64,000 nt of DNA from Desulfitobacterium hafniense DCB-2 (GCF_000021925.1 NC_011830.1:4809001-4873000), one strand, 5' to 3'; positions 1 through 9,578 are shown, numbered from the stretch's first letter. A program made the numbers and translations. The notes: generated from the sequence alone by a model not told the origin.

Positions 1-1208
1 CCATTGATACGGATCCATTGAAGATCGTTGCCTGCTTTATCTTCGATGAAATGGTTCAGTTCCTCATTGCTTAAGCTCTCCAGAGTATCACGGACGGTTT
101 GGCCGATCACTGCATGTTCGCTTTGTAAGGCTTGGGCCAGCACATCCTGAACAAATTGATCAACCAGAGCATGGAAATGAGTGTCTTCCTTCAGAGCAGG
201 CCACCAAGCAGCCAGCATTGGTTCCAGTACATGGTCAAGTGCCTGACCGGAAGGAAGCCTTCCTGCTTGCAAGCTGACTTGCACCTGCTCCAGAAGGCTT
301 TCCAGAAAAGGCTGAAGTGTGGTTTCCGCGAGCAGGGTGTTTTTCCAGCTCTCCAGGGTATTTAGTGCATCAGGATCCCGCTCCCAGCTTTGCAGTTTCT
401 CAAGTATAAGTTCCTTTAGCTGACCTCTTACGGGATGATAAGGGGCCTGGAGCTCTCTTAAATGGAGGATGAGCTCGATCTGCAGATCCTCTGCTGCCTC
501 ATCCAGATTGATGCCGTCGGTGACCTGAAACAGCCCCAGGATCGTTTTCTGAAGCTTGCCCCCGTTGCCTATTTGTTTTTCCTGGATTTGCCCGAGAACT
601 TGAATCAACAGTTCCTTGGCCCGGGGCGTGGTGGCCAGGTCGATACCTTTGTCGATTCCCTCCTTGAGCAAGGGGTCAAGTTCATCCTTTTCAACTATGA
701 TACGTAGCTTGGCAAGAAAAAGTTTCGCTAAGCCTGAATCCATAAGCTTATTTCTGATCATAGATTCTAAAACTGCAGCAGACTCAGGTATCTTCAGGTT
801 TTGGCACTCTTTCCCTAAAGCTGTGCCCAGCTTTTCGGCAAGAAATGCTGCTCCTCCGGATTTTTCTACTTTACTGATCAACCAGGGACTGAGGCGGAAG
901 CCTTGTATTTTTTGGCGCAGGAGATTCTCACTGAGCAGTTCGTTTTGAACCATGATTACTATTGCTTCCACCATCTTCTCCCGATTGCGGGGAATCAAGG
1001 CCGTATGATAGGGCCAGCCCAAAGGTTTGCGGAACAAGGCTGTCACGGCAAACCAGTCTGCCAGTCCCCCGACAAGGGCTGCCTCACTGACAAAGAGGAA
1101 GAAGTGAATCCCTGGAGCCGTGGGATAGGTGAACCTTAATCCTGCGGCAATGAGAAACACTATAAAAACGCTTCCCAAAACTCTATTGGCTTTACGATGA
1201 TAGTCCAT
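1..1208 (-). CDS. DUF445 family membrane-associated protein, C-terminus outside window
   Basis: The frame is open from an ATG at 1208 to the window edge, about 402 codons with no stop. AAGGAGG lies 5-6 bases upstream of the ATG. The N-terminus has a hydrophobic stretch (VLGSVFIVFLIAAGLRF), then GGLADWFAVTALFRKPLG and IPRNREKMVEAI, both typical of DUF445 (B. subtilis YheB, E. coli YjiN). The visible end, EDKAGNDLQWIRINGS, matches the conserved C-terminal segment of the neighbouring paralogue, so only some tens of residues are probably missing. It starts 15 bases after the upstream DUF445 gene stops, so the two are probably cotranscribed. The biochemical function of the family is not established. 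Confidence 0.85.
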   Translation of the reverse strand, partial: MDYHRKANRVLGSVFIVFLIAAGLRFTYPTAPGIHFFLFVSEAALVGGLADWFAVTALFRKPLGWPYHTALIPRNREKMVEAIVIMVQNELLSENLLRQKIQGFRLSPWLISKVEKSGGAAFLAEKLGTALGKECQNLKIPESAAVLESMIRNKLMDSGLAKLFLAKLRIIVEKDELDPLLKEGIDKGIDLATTPRAKELLIQVLGQIQEKQIGNGGKLQKTILGLFQVTDGINLDEAAEDLQIELILHLRELQAPYHPVRGQLKELILEKLQSWERDPDALNTLESWKNTLLAETTLQPFLESLLEQVQVSLQAGRLPSGQALDHVLEPMLAAWWPALKEDTHFHALVDQFVQDVLAQALQSEHAVIGQTVRDTLESLSNEELNHFIEDKAGNDLQWIRIN

Positions 1209-1223
1209 GCTAGTCCTCCTTGC

Positions 1224-2447
1224 TCAGACCAATAGCTGACTTGCCAGATAGATAGCCATACCCGCTATTCCTCCGACTACAGAGCCATTAATCCGTATCA
1301 TCTGCAAATCATCCCCGGCTTTGGATTCAATCAATTCCACCAGCATCTCATTGGAGTATTTCTCCAGCCCTTCATGGACGATCTCGCCGATTTTCTCATG
1401 TTTGTTATCGAGAAAAGGAAGCAAGAGACTTTGGACATGCTGATTAAAACCATGGCGTTTTTCCGGGCTTTCATTTAGGGAAAGAACACCTTCATCCAAG
1501 CTTCGCCAAAGCTGCTTCTTTAAGGCAAGGGCACTTTCCGGGGTATGAAGCTTTTGGATAAGATCTGCAGTGAGGGTCTCAGCCAGCTTAGAATACATTG
1601 TGGATGCTAAGTGCGCCTTCTGCAACCACTCCAGAATATCTGCAGCGGTTTGGTCCTCCAGCAGATAATCAGCGAGCTGTTTTTGAAGACTGTGGGCCAG
1701 CTGAGAAGGGTCCGGCAGAAACATGGCCAGGAACTTCCGGGAGGAATTCTGGCTTATATAGCGCTCGATGGATTTTTCCAGCCAGCGGGTCAGCCAAAGA
1801 TGAATCTCGGTCTCCTGAACCCAGTGACTAAGGTTGTCCAGCAGGGCGGCAACAGCCTTTTTTCCCTCCTGGCTGGCTAATAAATTACGGAAAGCTTTTT
1901 CAGCCAAAGGGATAAACTGCTCTTCCCGTATGCTTGTCTGCTCCAAAAGCGCCAGGCTCTCTTGGTGCAATTCCTGGACACTGTCCTCCAGGTTCTCCAG
2001 GAGCTGCTGCAGACACCGGGTAAGAATGTCCTGCAGGGAATCTCTATCCAGCGCCTTCCAGATGGCAGTGGCAGGAGCGGCAAAATCATAGGTTTCCACT
2101 TTGGTTTTCAAAACCTCATGGGAAAGCAATTCATTTTCCACCATGGACCGTAAAGCCAGAAATATTCGTTCCCGGTTGCGGGGGATAATCTCTGTACGGA
2201 AGACCTTTCCTGCCGGTACTCCCAAAGGACGCCGAAACAGGGCATTGACTGCAAACCAGTCGGCAAGCCCCCCCACTAAGGCAGCTGAACAACCGCTCGT
2301 CACCAGCCCTCCCCAGAAGGCGCTCTGGAATGGATAGGCTGCAGCTAAGCCAAGGGCTGAAAGGCCGAGAGCGATATTGGCCTTGCGATAGGTGCCGCCA
2401 TGGGCTCTTTTTTCTTTGGGGATGGGGAATTGATCGTTGTTTATCAT
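1224..2447 (-). CDS. DUF445 family protein, second paralogue
   Basis: This 407-aa protein starts at MINNDQFPIPKEK. That start is preferred because AAGGTG lies 6 bases upstream; a longer frame to 2528 would run through a perfect tandem repeat with no ribosome site. After a basic N-terminus come a hydrophobic segment (IALGLSALGLAAAYPF), GGLADWFAVNALFRRPLG, IPRNRERIFLALR, a long helical middle rich in L, E and Q, and the conserved end AGDDLQMIRINGSVVGGIAGMAIYLASQLLV, which can form a C-terminal membrane segment. It is clearly homologous to the gene that follows. The family is membrane-associated and of unknown function; the tandem pair suggests duplication. Confidence 0.85.
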   Translation of the reverse strand: MINNDQFPIPKEKRAHGGTYRKANIALGLSALGLAAAYPFQSAFWGGLVTSGCSAALVGGLADWFAVNALFRRPLGVPAGKVFRTEIIPRNRERIFLALRSMVENELLSHEVLKTKVETYDFAAPATAIWKALDRDSLQDILTRCLQQLLENLEDSVQELHQESLALLEQTSIREEQFIPLAEKAFRNLLASQEGKKAVAALLDNLSHWVQETEIHLWLTRWLEKSIERYISQNSSRKFLAMFLPDPSQLAHSLQKQLADYLLEDQTAADILEWLQKAHLASTMYSKLAETLTADLIQKLHTPESALALKKQLWRSLDEGVLSLNESPEKRHGFNQHVQSLLLPFLDNKHEKIGEIVHEGLEKYSNEMLVELIESKAGDDLQMIRINGSVVGGIAGMAIYLASQLLV

Positions 2448-2466
2448 CTTTTTCACCTTATCAATA

Positions 2467-2500
2467 TTTAGTGTCATACGCAATTTAGTGTCATACGCAA
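2467..2500. repeat. Perfect 17-bp tandem duplication in DUF445 leader
   Basis: The unit tttagtgtcatacgcaa occurs at 2467-2483 and again at 2484-2500 without change. It lies just upstream of the chosen start of the DUF445 gene. Its period is not a multiple of three, which argues that it is leader rather than coding sequence. Confidence 0.85.
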
Positions 2501-2608
2501 ATTTTCCGCCGGGCAAGGCGAGTTTCAAGTGATTAATCTTTCTTAGTATACCACGTTTTTTCGGAGTATGAAAAAGACCTTCTCCAAAGGAGAGGCCTTA
2601 GTTTTTTA

Positions 2609-3532
2609 CTAACTCATTGAAGCTGTTTTTGAGGCAGTTGAGGGGAATTTCAGGGAATCCCAGCCAAAAACATAATGCATATAGGCAAATGCGGAAAGGG
2701 GGTTAAAATGGCCTTTGCTTAACTCCAGGCCTCCTGCATAGACTGATCCTGAGGGTGTGTAGCGGTCGATCTGCCTGAGGATTTGATTGCGGATCTCCAT
2801 ACAGCGTGATGCCGGGGTTCTCCGGGCATTGCCGTGGGCCGGGAAATAGGCTTTGGCACCCAGGAATTCTACCCGTTCCAAGGCACGCATATAACTGGGG
2901 AGTCCGCTGACTATTGCTCCATTTTCCAGCCATGCTCCCGGATAGGGAACCACATCGGGCAGGAGGAAATCTCCGGAGAAGAGCAGCCCCAGGTCTTCTT
3001 CGTAATAAGACATATGACCTGCCGTATGCCCGGGGGTCAGGATGGTCTTGAGGGTGCCGTTGCCGGCTGGGATCACTCCCCCAACCTCTATCTTGGCGAC
3101 TTCCTCCGGCGGTGCTGTGAGATAGGCCAGTTTTTTATTGTATTTTAAAATCATGGCCAGCTGCTCTGGGGGCACTCCCCAAACCTGCCCGGCATATTCT
3201 TCAAAAAGCTTAAAGCTTTTGCCGCTGCAGAAATCAACCCATTCTTCATAATCCCGCTTCCCGATCAGAATCCGGGCACCGTCTTTTCTTAAGTTCTCAG
3301 CTCCCCCCGCATGATCCACATGCCAATGGGTAAGCAGGACTTGCTCCAGGCGCTGGATACCCAATTCCTGCAAGGCTTCTTGAATGGCTTGATAAACTTC
3401 AGGGGTATTCGTTCCCGCATCGATCAATGTGGGGACTTTACCACGGAGAATGTACAAGTTAACATGTTCTTCGCTTAAATCAATTGCAACTTTCAGGCAA
3501 AAGATCTCAGGCGCAATTTCTTTTAATTCCAT
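2609..3532 (-). CDS. Metallo-beta-lactamase fold hydrolase
   Basis: This 307-aa protein has the dinuclear zinc site of the MBL fold: HWHVDH at residues 69-74, GHTAGH with His169 and His173, Asp188 in SGDFL, and His233 in PAHG. It resembles the glyoxalase-II-like/flavin-free MBL hydrolase group, with a C-terminal helical extension. GGGGAG lies about 8 bases upstream of the ATG. It has no signal peptide, so it is probably cytoplasmic. The substrate cannot be told from sequence; thioesters or lactones are common in this group. It stands alone between the DUF445 pair and the divergent small zinc-ribbon gene. Confidence 0.85.
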   Translation of the reverse strand: MELKEIAPEIFCLKVAIDLSEEHVNLYILRGKVPTLIDAGTNTPEVYQAIQEALQELGIQRLEQVLLTHWHVDHAGGAENLRKDGARILIGKRDYEEWVDFCSGKSFKLFEEYAGQVWGVPPEQLAMILKYNKKLAYLTAPPEEVAKIEVGGVIPAGNGTLKTILTPGHTAGHMSYYEEDLGLLFSGDFLLPDVVPYPGAWLENGAIVSGLPSYMRALERVEFLGAKAYFPAHGNARRTPASRCMEIRNQILRQIDRYTPSGSVYAGGLELSKGHFNPLSAFAYMHYVFGWDSLKFPSTASKTASMS

Positions 3533-3684
3533 CTCATATCTCCCCTCAAAGCCTCTTCATTTCAGGATTCCCTTATTTTTCTCCTTAGTCTATTCAATCC
3601 GGACCACTCTTATTTGTGTATGCTTGCAACATGTAGTACAATATATTTATCTATTTTTAATTTTCTAAGGAGGCCTTCTTCTCG

Positions 3685-3846
3685 ATGAATTTACAAACCT
3701 CACCACAAACAACTCCTCCCCAAGCTGAGCAGGAAGTAAAGCATCCCTTTCAAGTGGTCTGCTCAGTGTGCCAAAAGACCATCAGCTATTCCGGCAAGGA
3801 TGGGGAAGTTTTCTTAGTCAAATGTGACAAGTGCGACGGCATTTAA
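3685..3846 (+). CDS. Small zinc-ribbon protein, 53 aa
   Basis: The ATG at 3685 follows AAGGAGG at 3667-3673, rather far away (11 bases), and the frame reads 53 codons to TAA. The protein has a Pro/Gln-rich N-terminus and two Cys pairs, CSVCQKT and CDKCDGI, about 20 residues apart, as in a small zinc ribbon. A perfect terminator hairpin begins 3 bases after the stop, which supports a real monocistronic gene. I do not recognise the family; a nucleic-acid-binding or metal-site role would be inference only. Confidence 0.65.
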   Translation: MNLQTSPQTTPPQAEQEVKHPFQVVCSVCQKTISYSGKDGEVFLVKCDKCDGI

Positions 3847-3849
3847 GGT

Positions 3850-3884
3850 GAGACGGTCATGAATCCATGACCGTCTCTTTTTAT
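3850..3884 (+). terminator. Rho-independent terminator of zinc-ribbon gene
   Basis: The 12-base arms GAGACGGTCATG (3850-3861) and CATGACCGTCTC (3866-3877) are perfectly complementary. A 4-base loop separates them and TTTTTATTT follows. Confidence 0.9.
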
Positions 3885-3967
3885 TTAGCCTGAACACATT
3901 ATTCTCTCTCTTATTTTACCTTTTGCCTGGATTCAGGATCTATTCTTTTTTATCTAAACTTTTTCAC

Positions 3968-6052
3968 CTAAACTCTTTGGGCGAGAACTTCAGCAATATC
4001 CAAGGCTTTGGTTTTGTCCCCGGCCTCTTCTTTGGCGCTGATGCCGTCATTGATCATGGTGAGACAGAAAGGACAGGCTGTACCGATGATATCGGCCCCG
4101 GTAGCCATGGCTTCATTGGTACGCAGTTCATTGATGCGCTCTCCTCCGTGCTCTTCCAGCCACATCCGTCCGCCGCCGGCACCGCAGCAAAAGCTCTTAT
4201 CCTTCGTCCGCTTCATCTCGATAACCTTTAACCCGGCCGCCTTAAGGATTTCCCGGGGCTCGCTGTAGATCTTATTATAACGCCCCAGATAGCATGAGTC
4301 ATGATACGTTACTTTAAGATCCTTACCCAGGCTTGCCAAATCCTTGAGCTTGAGCTTTCCGCTGTCCAGGAGTTCCTTAAGATAGGTGGTATGGTGAACA
4401 ACCTCATACTTACCGCCCATTTGAGGGTAATCATGGCCAAGGGTTTGGAAACAATGAGGGCATTGGGTAATGATCTTCTTTACACCGTAACCGTTCATCA
4501 CTTCAATGTTCTCAGCTGCTAAGGTTTGGTAGAGAAATTCATTGCCCAGCTTGCGGGCTGAGTCTCCGCAACATTTTTCCTCATTGCCGAGGATGGCGAA
4601 ATTCACGTTGGCTGCCCGCAGGAGTTTAACAAGGGCTGCGGACACCTTTTGGTTGCGGGCATCGAAAGCCCCGGAGCAACCAGGCCAATAGAGAATTTCT
4701 GCTTCAGGGTTCTCTGCCAGGGTGGGAACATCCAGCCCTTTCAGGAATTCTTCCCGCTTGTTCCAGCCGATGCCCCAAGGATTGCCGTTGTTTTCCATAT
4801 TGCGGAAAGCAAGCTGGGCCTCACTGGGGAAACGGGATTCCATCAGCACAAGATTTCTTCTCATTTCCACGGTTTTGTCCACATGCTCTACGAAGACAGG
4901 ACATTGCTGTTCACAAGAACGGCAGGTGGTACAATCCCAAATGTCCTGCTCCTGAATCACTTCGCCGATCAAGCCGCGGCCGGGAGGTATTGCTAAGGCA
5001 GCAGTCCCCTCCACTGCCGTGGCTGTCTCCCCGGAAGCCATCACACCTGCTTGCCGGCCTGCCTGTTTGGCTTCTTTTTTGGCTTGGCAAACAGCTTGAT
5101 ACTCTTCCTCAGCCCGGACTTTAATATCCTGGATGATCTGCTTAGGGTTGAGGTGCTTACCGCTGACGGTGGCGGGACAGTTCTCTTGACAGCGTCCGCA
5201 GCGGATGCAGACATCCGAGTTGAATATAGCCTTCCATGAGAGTTGCTTGAATTCGCTTAACCCGAAAGTTTCCTGGGATTCGTCTTCAAAATCGATCAAC
5301 TCAGGGACACCCATCGGTTCCCGCTTGCGCAGAAACTGGTTAAGGGGTCCCAGGAAAATATGAAAGAGCTTAGAGTAAGGCAAATAAGCGATGAACCCAA
5401 AGGCAACGAACATATGGAACCACCAGGTGAATTTATGCATAGCCAGCAGTTGTTCCTGGCTGAACATGGCCTGGAGCGGTTCAATCATCCAATAACCTGC
5501 AAAGCCATAAACAGCCCAGGGATCGTGCTCTCCGGCCATCCGCAAGCCTTGCAGCAGGAAACCTGTGACTAAAATGACAAAGACAAGGGTTAAGGCAATA
5601 AGGTCATCTTGTTTATTGTCTAATTTATCCGGGCGTTTGACATAACGGCGGTAATAAAGGTACAGCACCCCCAGGGTGGCCAACAAGCCAAAGAGATTCG
5701 TGGTTATCTTAATAAAGACATACAGCGCCCCTTTGAAAATATTGATCCCAAAGTCTGCCTGCAAGGTGATGATGGCTGTAGCAAAGAAAAGGAAAATAAA
5801 CCCGACCAGAACAGCCAGATGCATGACTCCCGGCGCCAAGTCTTTGAGAATTCTCTTATGCCCAAAACCATAGATGATGATGTCTTTTATCCCTTGCCAG
5901 CTGTCCTTCCACCGGGTTTCCGGCTGCCCGATTTTCCAGAGACGATAACGCCGGACAACGCCATAAACGAAGGTTCCCAGCATAATGACTGCAAAAAAAT
6001 ACATGACGAGGTGATAATCAATATTCCAATAGATCTCCCGCGTAGGAGTCAT
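3968..6052 (-). CDS. Membrane Etf:menaquinone oxidoreductase-like Fe-S protein (EMO/HdrD type)
   Basis: This 694-aa protein begins with a NarI-like membrane domain (helices at about 15-30, 78-98, 115-134, 150-170 and 208-225). Two [4Fe-4S] motifs follow (Cys282/285/288/292 and Cys374/377/380/384), then two CCG domains (CCG at 494-496 and 622-624) like those of heterodisulfide reductase subunit D. This architecture is that of the EMO proteins which pass electrons from reduced Etf to menaquinone in Syntrophomonas-type fatty-acid oxidisers. It is the last gene of the fad cluster, 78 bases after the CoA-transferase, which fits that job. AGGAGG is 9 bases upstream of the ATG. A non-Etf partner such as lactate or glycerol-phosphate oxidation is the main alternative. 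Confidence 0.82.
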   Translation of the reverse strand: MTPTREIYWNIDYHLVMYFFAVIMLGTFVYGVVRRYRLWKIGQPETRWKDSWQGIKDIIIYGFGHKRILKDLAPGVMHLAVLVGFIFLFFATAIITLQADFGINIFKGALYVFIKITTNLFGLLATLGVLYLYYRRYVKRPDKLDNKQDDLIALTLVFVILVTGFLLQGLRMAGEHDPWAVYGFAGYWMIEPLQAMFSQEQLLAMHKFTWWFHMFVAFGFIAYLPYSKLFHIFLGPLNQFLRKREPMGVPELIDFEDESQETFGLSEFKQLSWKAIFNSDVCIRCGRCQENCPATVSGKHLNPKQIIQDIKVRAEEEYQAVCQAKKEAKQAGRQAGVMASGETATAVEGTAALAIPPGRGLIGEVIQEQDIWDCTTCRSCEQQCPVFVEHVDKTVEMRRNLVLMESRFPSEAQLAFRNMENNGNPWGIGWNKREEFLKGLDVPTLAENPEAEILYWPGCSGAFDARNQKVSAALVKLLRAANVNFAILGNEEKCCGDSARKLGNEFLYQTLAAENIEVMNGYGVKKIITQCPHCFQTLGHDYPQMGGKYEVVHHTTYLKELLDSGKLKLKDLASLGKDLKVTYHDSCYLGRYNKIYSEPREILKAAGLKVIEMKRTKDKSFCCGAGGGRMWLEEHGGERINELRTNEAMATGADIIGTACPFCLTMINDGISAKEEAGDKTKALDIAEVLAQRV

Positions 6053-6130
6053 ACATTCCGACCTCCTTTGAACGACTTAACGACACTATGCGCCGGCTCC
6101 ATCCATTATAATTTCAGAATTTTTTGTTGA

Positions 6131-7471
6131 CTATTTATTGGATTTTCTCCAGATTTTCAATTTCTCGGCTTCTTGAATGAGCTCTTCACGAAAATCGGGG
6201 TGAGCCAGGCTGATGAGGCGTTCCGCACGCTGCCAGGTCGTGGCGCCTTTCAGATTCGCTTTACCGTGTTCAGTGACCACATATTGCACCATCGGCCGGG
6301 TATCCGTGACTACGGCGCCTTCAGTCAGCAGGGGGCGGATTCGGGAATGCTTTTTCCCTTCGGCATCGGTAAAGGTCGATTCCATACATATGAAACTGCG
6401 GCCGCCTTTGGAGTTATAGGCTGCATCGACGAAATCCAATTGTCCCCCGGCTCCGCTGATCATGCGGGGTCCAATCGTTTCCGAGCATACTTGCCCGGAA
6501 AGATCGATCTCTAAAGCGTTATTGATCGAAACCAAATTATCGTTGCGGCTGGCAATAAAGCGATCGTTTGTATAATCCACGGGATATCCCGCCACCTGAG
6601 GATTATTGTTGATGAAATCATAGAGTTTTTGGGTTCCTCCGGCAAAGGTATAGACCATCCGTCCTTTGTCGATTTGTTTCTTGCGCCCGGAGATCCGGCC
6701 GGCTTCCCACATATCCACATAGCTGTCCACCAGCATTTCCGTGTGAACTCCCAGATCCTTGAGATCGGAAGCTGCGATCATCTGACCCAGGGCATTGGGC
6801 ATAGCCCCAATTCCCAATTGGATGCAGTCCCCATCCCGCAGATCGTCGAGAACATACTGAGCGATTTTCTGATCCACATCGGTGACGGGTGCGGAGGGAA
6901 TCTGAGGCATGCCGGTATGACCGCCCTCGACAATATAGTCCACATCGGAAATATGAATGTAGTTGCCATAGCCGCCATGGGCGATGGGCATATCTTCATT
7001 GACTTCCACGATAACGGTTCTGGCTTTGGCTGCGGCTGCCGGATAGTGAGATATTGTGGGACCAAAGTTAAAATTGCCATGTTGATCCATGGGGCTTACC
7101 TGAACCATGAACACATCAATGCGGCTGATGTTTTCCGCGATGTAGCGGGGAACCTCAGAGTATCTTAAGGGTATATAGAAGGCCCGGCCCATCTCATAAT
7201 ACTTCCGGTCAATCACGCTGAAATGCACACAATCCCAGGTGAAATGCTCTCCCCTGGGGTCTGCTTTAACGACGGCATGGGGACGCATGGAAACTCCGGC
7301 CAGGAGCTGAATATCGTGCAGCTCAGGGGTCCTTTGGGCTAAAGCCATGTCGAGAACAGGCAGAGTATTGGCGGCATAGGAATAAATAATCCAATCCCCG
7401 CTCTTCACTATCCCTACCGCCTTATCCGGAGTGGTTAACTTTTTACGGTATTCTTCTACCCATGTTGACAT
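6131..7471 (-). CDS. Acetyl-CoA hydrolase/transferase family CoA-transferase (butyryl or 4-hydroxybutyrate CoA-transferase type)
   Basis: This 446-aa protein is the full length usual for the Cat2/AbfT/butyryl-CoA:acetate CoA-transferase family. Visible markers are the glycine-rich segment IQLGIGAMPNALG, GVHTEM with the probable catalytic Glu245, and SGAGGQLDFVDAA near 339-350. It would move CoA between an acyl-CoA and acetate or another short acid. In this position it could activate incoming fatty acids or release products of beta-oxidation. GGGGAGG lies 7 bases upstream of the ATG. The exact acyl substrate cannot be set from sequence. Confidence 0.85.
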   Translation of the reverse strand: MSTWVEEYRKKLTTPDKAVGIVKSGDWIIYSYAANTLPVLDMALAQRTPELHDIQLLAGVSMRPHAVVKADPRGEHFTWDCVHFSVIDRKYYEMGRAFYIPLRYSEVPRYIAENISRIDVFMVQVSPMDQHGNFNFGPTISHYPAAAAKARTVIVEVNEDMPIAHGGYGNYIHISDVDYIVEGGHTGMPQIPSAPVTDVDQKIAQYVLDDLRDGDCIQLGIGAMPNALGQMIAASDLKDLGVHTEMLVDSYVDMWEAGRISGRKKQIDKGRMVYTFAGGTQKLYDFINNNPQVAGYPVDYTNDRFIASRNDNLVSINNALEIDLSGQVCSETIGPRMISGAGGQLDFVDAAYNSKGGRSFICMESTFTDAEGKKHSRIRPLLTEGAVVTDTRPMVQYVVTEHGKANLKGATTWQRAERLISLAHPDFREELIQEAEKLKIWRKSNK

Positions 7472-7551
7472 ATTGAATCCTCCCCATTTCTTTCCTTACA
7501 ATCCAGTCAAACCGGGCTTTCTCTTTCTGCTGCTCCGGTTTGGGTGGACAA

Positions 7552-7583
7552 CGAGCTTAGGTTTTGGCACATTCCTAAGCTCG
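7552..7583. other. 10-bp perfect hairpin between fadE and CoA-transferase
   Basis: The arms CGAGCTTAGG (7552-7561) and CCTAAGCTCG (7574-7583) pair perfectly around a 12-base loop. No U-run follows on either strand, so an mRNA stability or processing element is more likely than a terminator. Confidence 0.5.
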
Positions 7584-7640
7584 CTTCCATCTGCGGGTTA
7601 ACCGTTCCTAAATTTCTTCCCCCGGGAATAGCTGAGAACT

Positions 7641-9416
7641 TTAGCGAACCGGATACTTGCCCTTTTCCACCACCAGCTTGGCGATCTCCCGGCGAAGTCC
7701 GATCATATCAACGGTGGGGCGGCGTAAGAGCTTGCGCATTCCTGCCAGAACGGTGCTCAGGGAGTCACCCTGCTCGGCGGCGCAAATGACTTCTTTAGCA
7801 TGCTGCTCAATGATATTCATGGCGCTATAAGCACCCAGGGTGGCGGCCTTTTCCACAAAGAGCTTATGATCCTCGGTGACATCCATATCCTGAACTTTCA
7901 GAGCACGGAGAACACCGCTTTCCATAGCGTAGACTTGGAGAACCATTTCGGCCAGGCCCAGAAGCACATATTGATTGTCTTTGAGCTCCATGCCCAGATT
8001 CTGGGCGGCAATTCCGGCGGCCATTAAGCAAAGCTTCTTAGCTTTTTGAGTCATATTCAGAAGAGCTGCCAATCCTTCTTCCTCTGAACCTAAACCGGCG
8101 GACATCAGATCTTTGCTGACGTTCTTCGCCGCTGCCAGGAGGGGAAGCTCGCCGCTCATCGCCCGTTTGAGCAAAGTGCCGGGAACCAGCAGACGGTTGA
8201 TTTCATTGGTTCCTTCGAAGAGACGGTTGATGCGGGAATCCCGATACATACGCTCAATGGGATATTCGGCAATGAAGCCATAGCCGCCATGGATTTGCAC
8301 CCCTTCATCCACAGCCAGATCCAGCACTTCAGAGGCCAGAACTTTATTCAGGGAGCACTCAATGGCATACTCTTCAATAGCTTTGCCGGCTTCTTTACGG
8401 CAATCGCCGGTGACATCCAGATCCTGGCAGGCTTCTTCCATCAGCCCGGCAGTACGGTAGACCACACTCTCAGCCAGATAGGTCTGAGCGGCGATTTCGG
8501 CAAATTTGGTTTGAATAGCGCCGAAGGAGCTTAAAGGAACGCCGAACTGCTTGCGCTCAGCCGCATATTTCAGAGTGACTTCCAAAGCAAGCTGAGCACT
8601 GCCGATGGCTGCGGCAGCCAGCTTGAAACGTCCCACATTCAGAATATTGAAGGCAACCACATGACCCCGGCCCAATTCACCGACGATGTTCTCCACCGGA
8701 ACGGCCACATCTTCCAGGATGACTTGGCGGGTGGAGGAGCCTTTGATCCCCATCTTCTTCTCTTCCGGTCCGAAGGAAAGCCCAGGCATCGTCCGCTCAA
8801 CGATAAAGTTGGTAAGCTTGCCCTCCACTTTAGCGTAGACCAGAAAGATATCGGCAAAACCAGCATTGGTGATAAATTGCTTGGTTCCATTGAGAAGGTA
8901 GTGGGTTCCTTCGGCATTGAGAACGGCCGTAGCCTTGGCGCCTAAGGCGTCGGAGCCAGAACCGGGCTCGGTAAGGCAGTAAGCGGCGATTTTTTCTCCG
9001 GTAGCCAGACCGGGGAGATATTTGGCCTTTTGTTCCGGGGTACCGAAATAGACGATGGGCAGGGTGCCGATTCCGGTATGGGCCATGAAGGCTACGGCAA
9101 AGGAAGCACCGCGGGGGATTTCTTCACCGACGACCACAGTGGAGAATTTATCCATGCTCATGCCGCCTAATTCTTCGGGAACCTCTAAGCCGAGCAGTCC
9201 CAGCTCACCGGCTTGGGCCATGAAATCACGGATGAGGCCGTCTTCCTGCTCTTCGAGAGCTTCGATCTTGGGCCCGATTTCTTTTTCCACAAAGTTGCGG
9301 GTCATTTTCTTAAGCTGTAAATGATCCTCGTTTAATTCCTCCGGTACATAAACTTGCTCGGGAGTTACTTCGGCAAGCAGGAAGCCGCCGCCTTTGAGGC
9401 CTAATTCCAATTCCAT
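7641..9416 (-). CDS. fadE: Long-chain type acyl-CoA dehydrogenase FadE
   Basis: This 591-aa flavoprotein performs the first, FAD-dependent step of beta-oxidation and gives its electrons to Etf. Visible motifs are LTEPGSGSDALG (149-160), the RKQFG segment, QIHGGYGFIAEYPIERMYRDSR, and FEGTNEI with the catalytic Glu401. The roughly 180-residue C-terminal extension matches B. subtilis FadE and the VLCAD-like group, not the 380-aa short-chain enzymes. The order fadN-fadA-fadE is the same as in the B. subtilis fadNAE operon. GAGGAG lies upstream of the ATG at 9416. A palindromic GGGACAG repeat sits in the gap before it. Confidence 0.9.
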   Translation of the reverse strand: MELELGLKGGGFLLAEVTPEQVYVPEELNEDHLQLKKMTRNFVEKEIGPKIEALEEQEDGLIRDFMAQAGELGLLGLEVPEELGGMSMDKFSTVVVGEEIPRGASFAVAFMAHTGIGTLPIVYFGTPEQKAKYLPGLATGEKIAAYCLTEPGSGSDALGAKATAVLNAEGTHYLLNGTKQFITNAGFADIFLVYAKVEGKLTNFIVERTMPGLSFGPEEKKMGIKGSSTRQVILEDVAVPVENIVGELGRGHVVAFNILNVGRFKLAAAAIGSAQLALEVTLKYAAERKQFGVPLSSFGAIQTKFAEIAAQTYLAESVVYRTAGLMEEACQDLDVTGDCRKEAGKAIEEYAIECSLNKVLASEVLDLAVDEGVQIHGGYGFIAEYPIERMYRDSRINRLFEGTNEINRLLVPGTLLKRAMSGELPLLAAAKNVSKDLMSAGLGSEEEGLAALLNMTQKAKKLCLMAAGIAAQNLGMELKDNQYVLLGLAEMVLQVYAMESGVLRALKVQDMDVTEDHKLFVEKAATLGAYSAMNIIEQHAKEVICAAEQGDSLSTVLAGMRKLLRRPTVDMIGLRREIAKLVVEKGKYPVR

Positions 9417-9438
9417 AGTATTTGCTCCTCTCTCTGAG

Positions 9439-9467
9439 TGGGACAGAGGGACAGGTCCTCTGTCCCA
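9439..9467. repeat. GGGACAG palindrome, divergent family member
   Basis: The arms TGGGACAGAGG (9439-9449) and CCTCTGTCCCA (9457-9467) are perfectly complementary, with loop GACAGGT. A further ctgtcccc follows at 9472-9479. The core resembles the longer repeats at 19, 21.8, 36 and 41.4 kb. It lies in the fadA-fadE gap. Confidence 0.65.
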
Positions 9468-9502
9468 ATTTCTGTCCCCATTTAATTGAACTTCACTTTA
9501 CT

Positions 9503-9550
9503 TTAGAAAAGACATGACAGATTTAACTTAGAAAAAATATGATAGATTAA
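9503..9550. repeat. Imperfect 25-bp tandem repeat in fadA-fadE gap
   Basis: Two AT-rich units that begin ttagaaaa (9503 and 9528) and continue with similar atgacagatt/atgatagatt segments follow each other at a period of 25. There is no coding potential. Confidence 0.45.
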
Positions 9551-9578
9551 TTATTGGTGCTCTCAATGCGGGTCTCTA

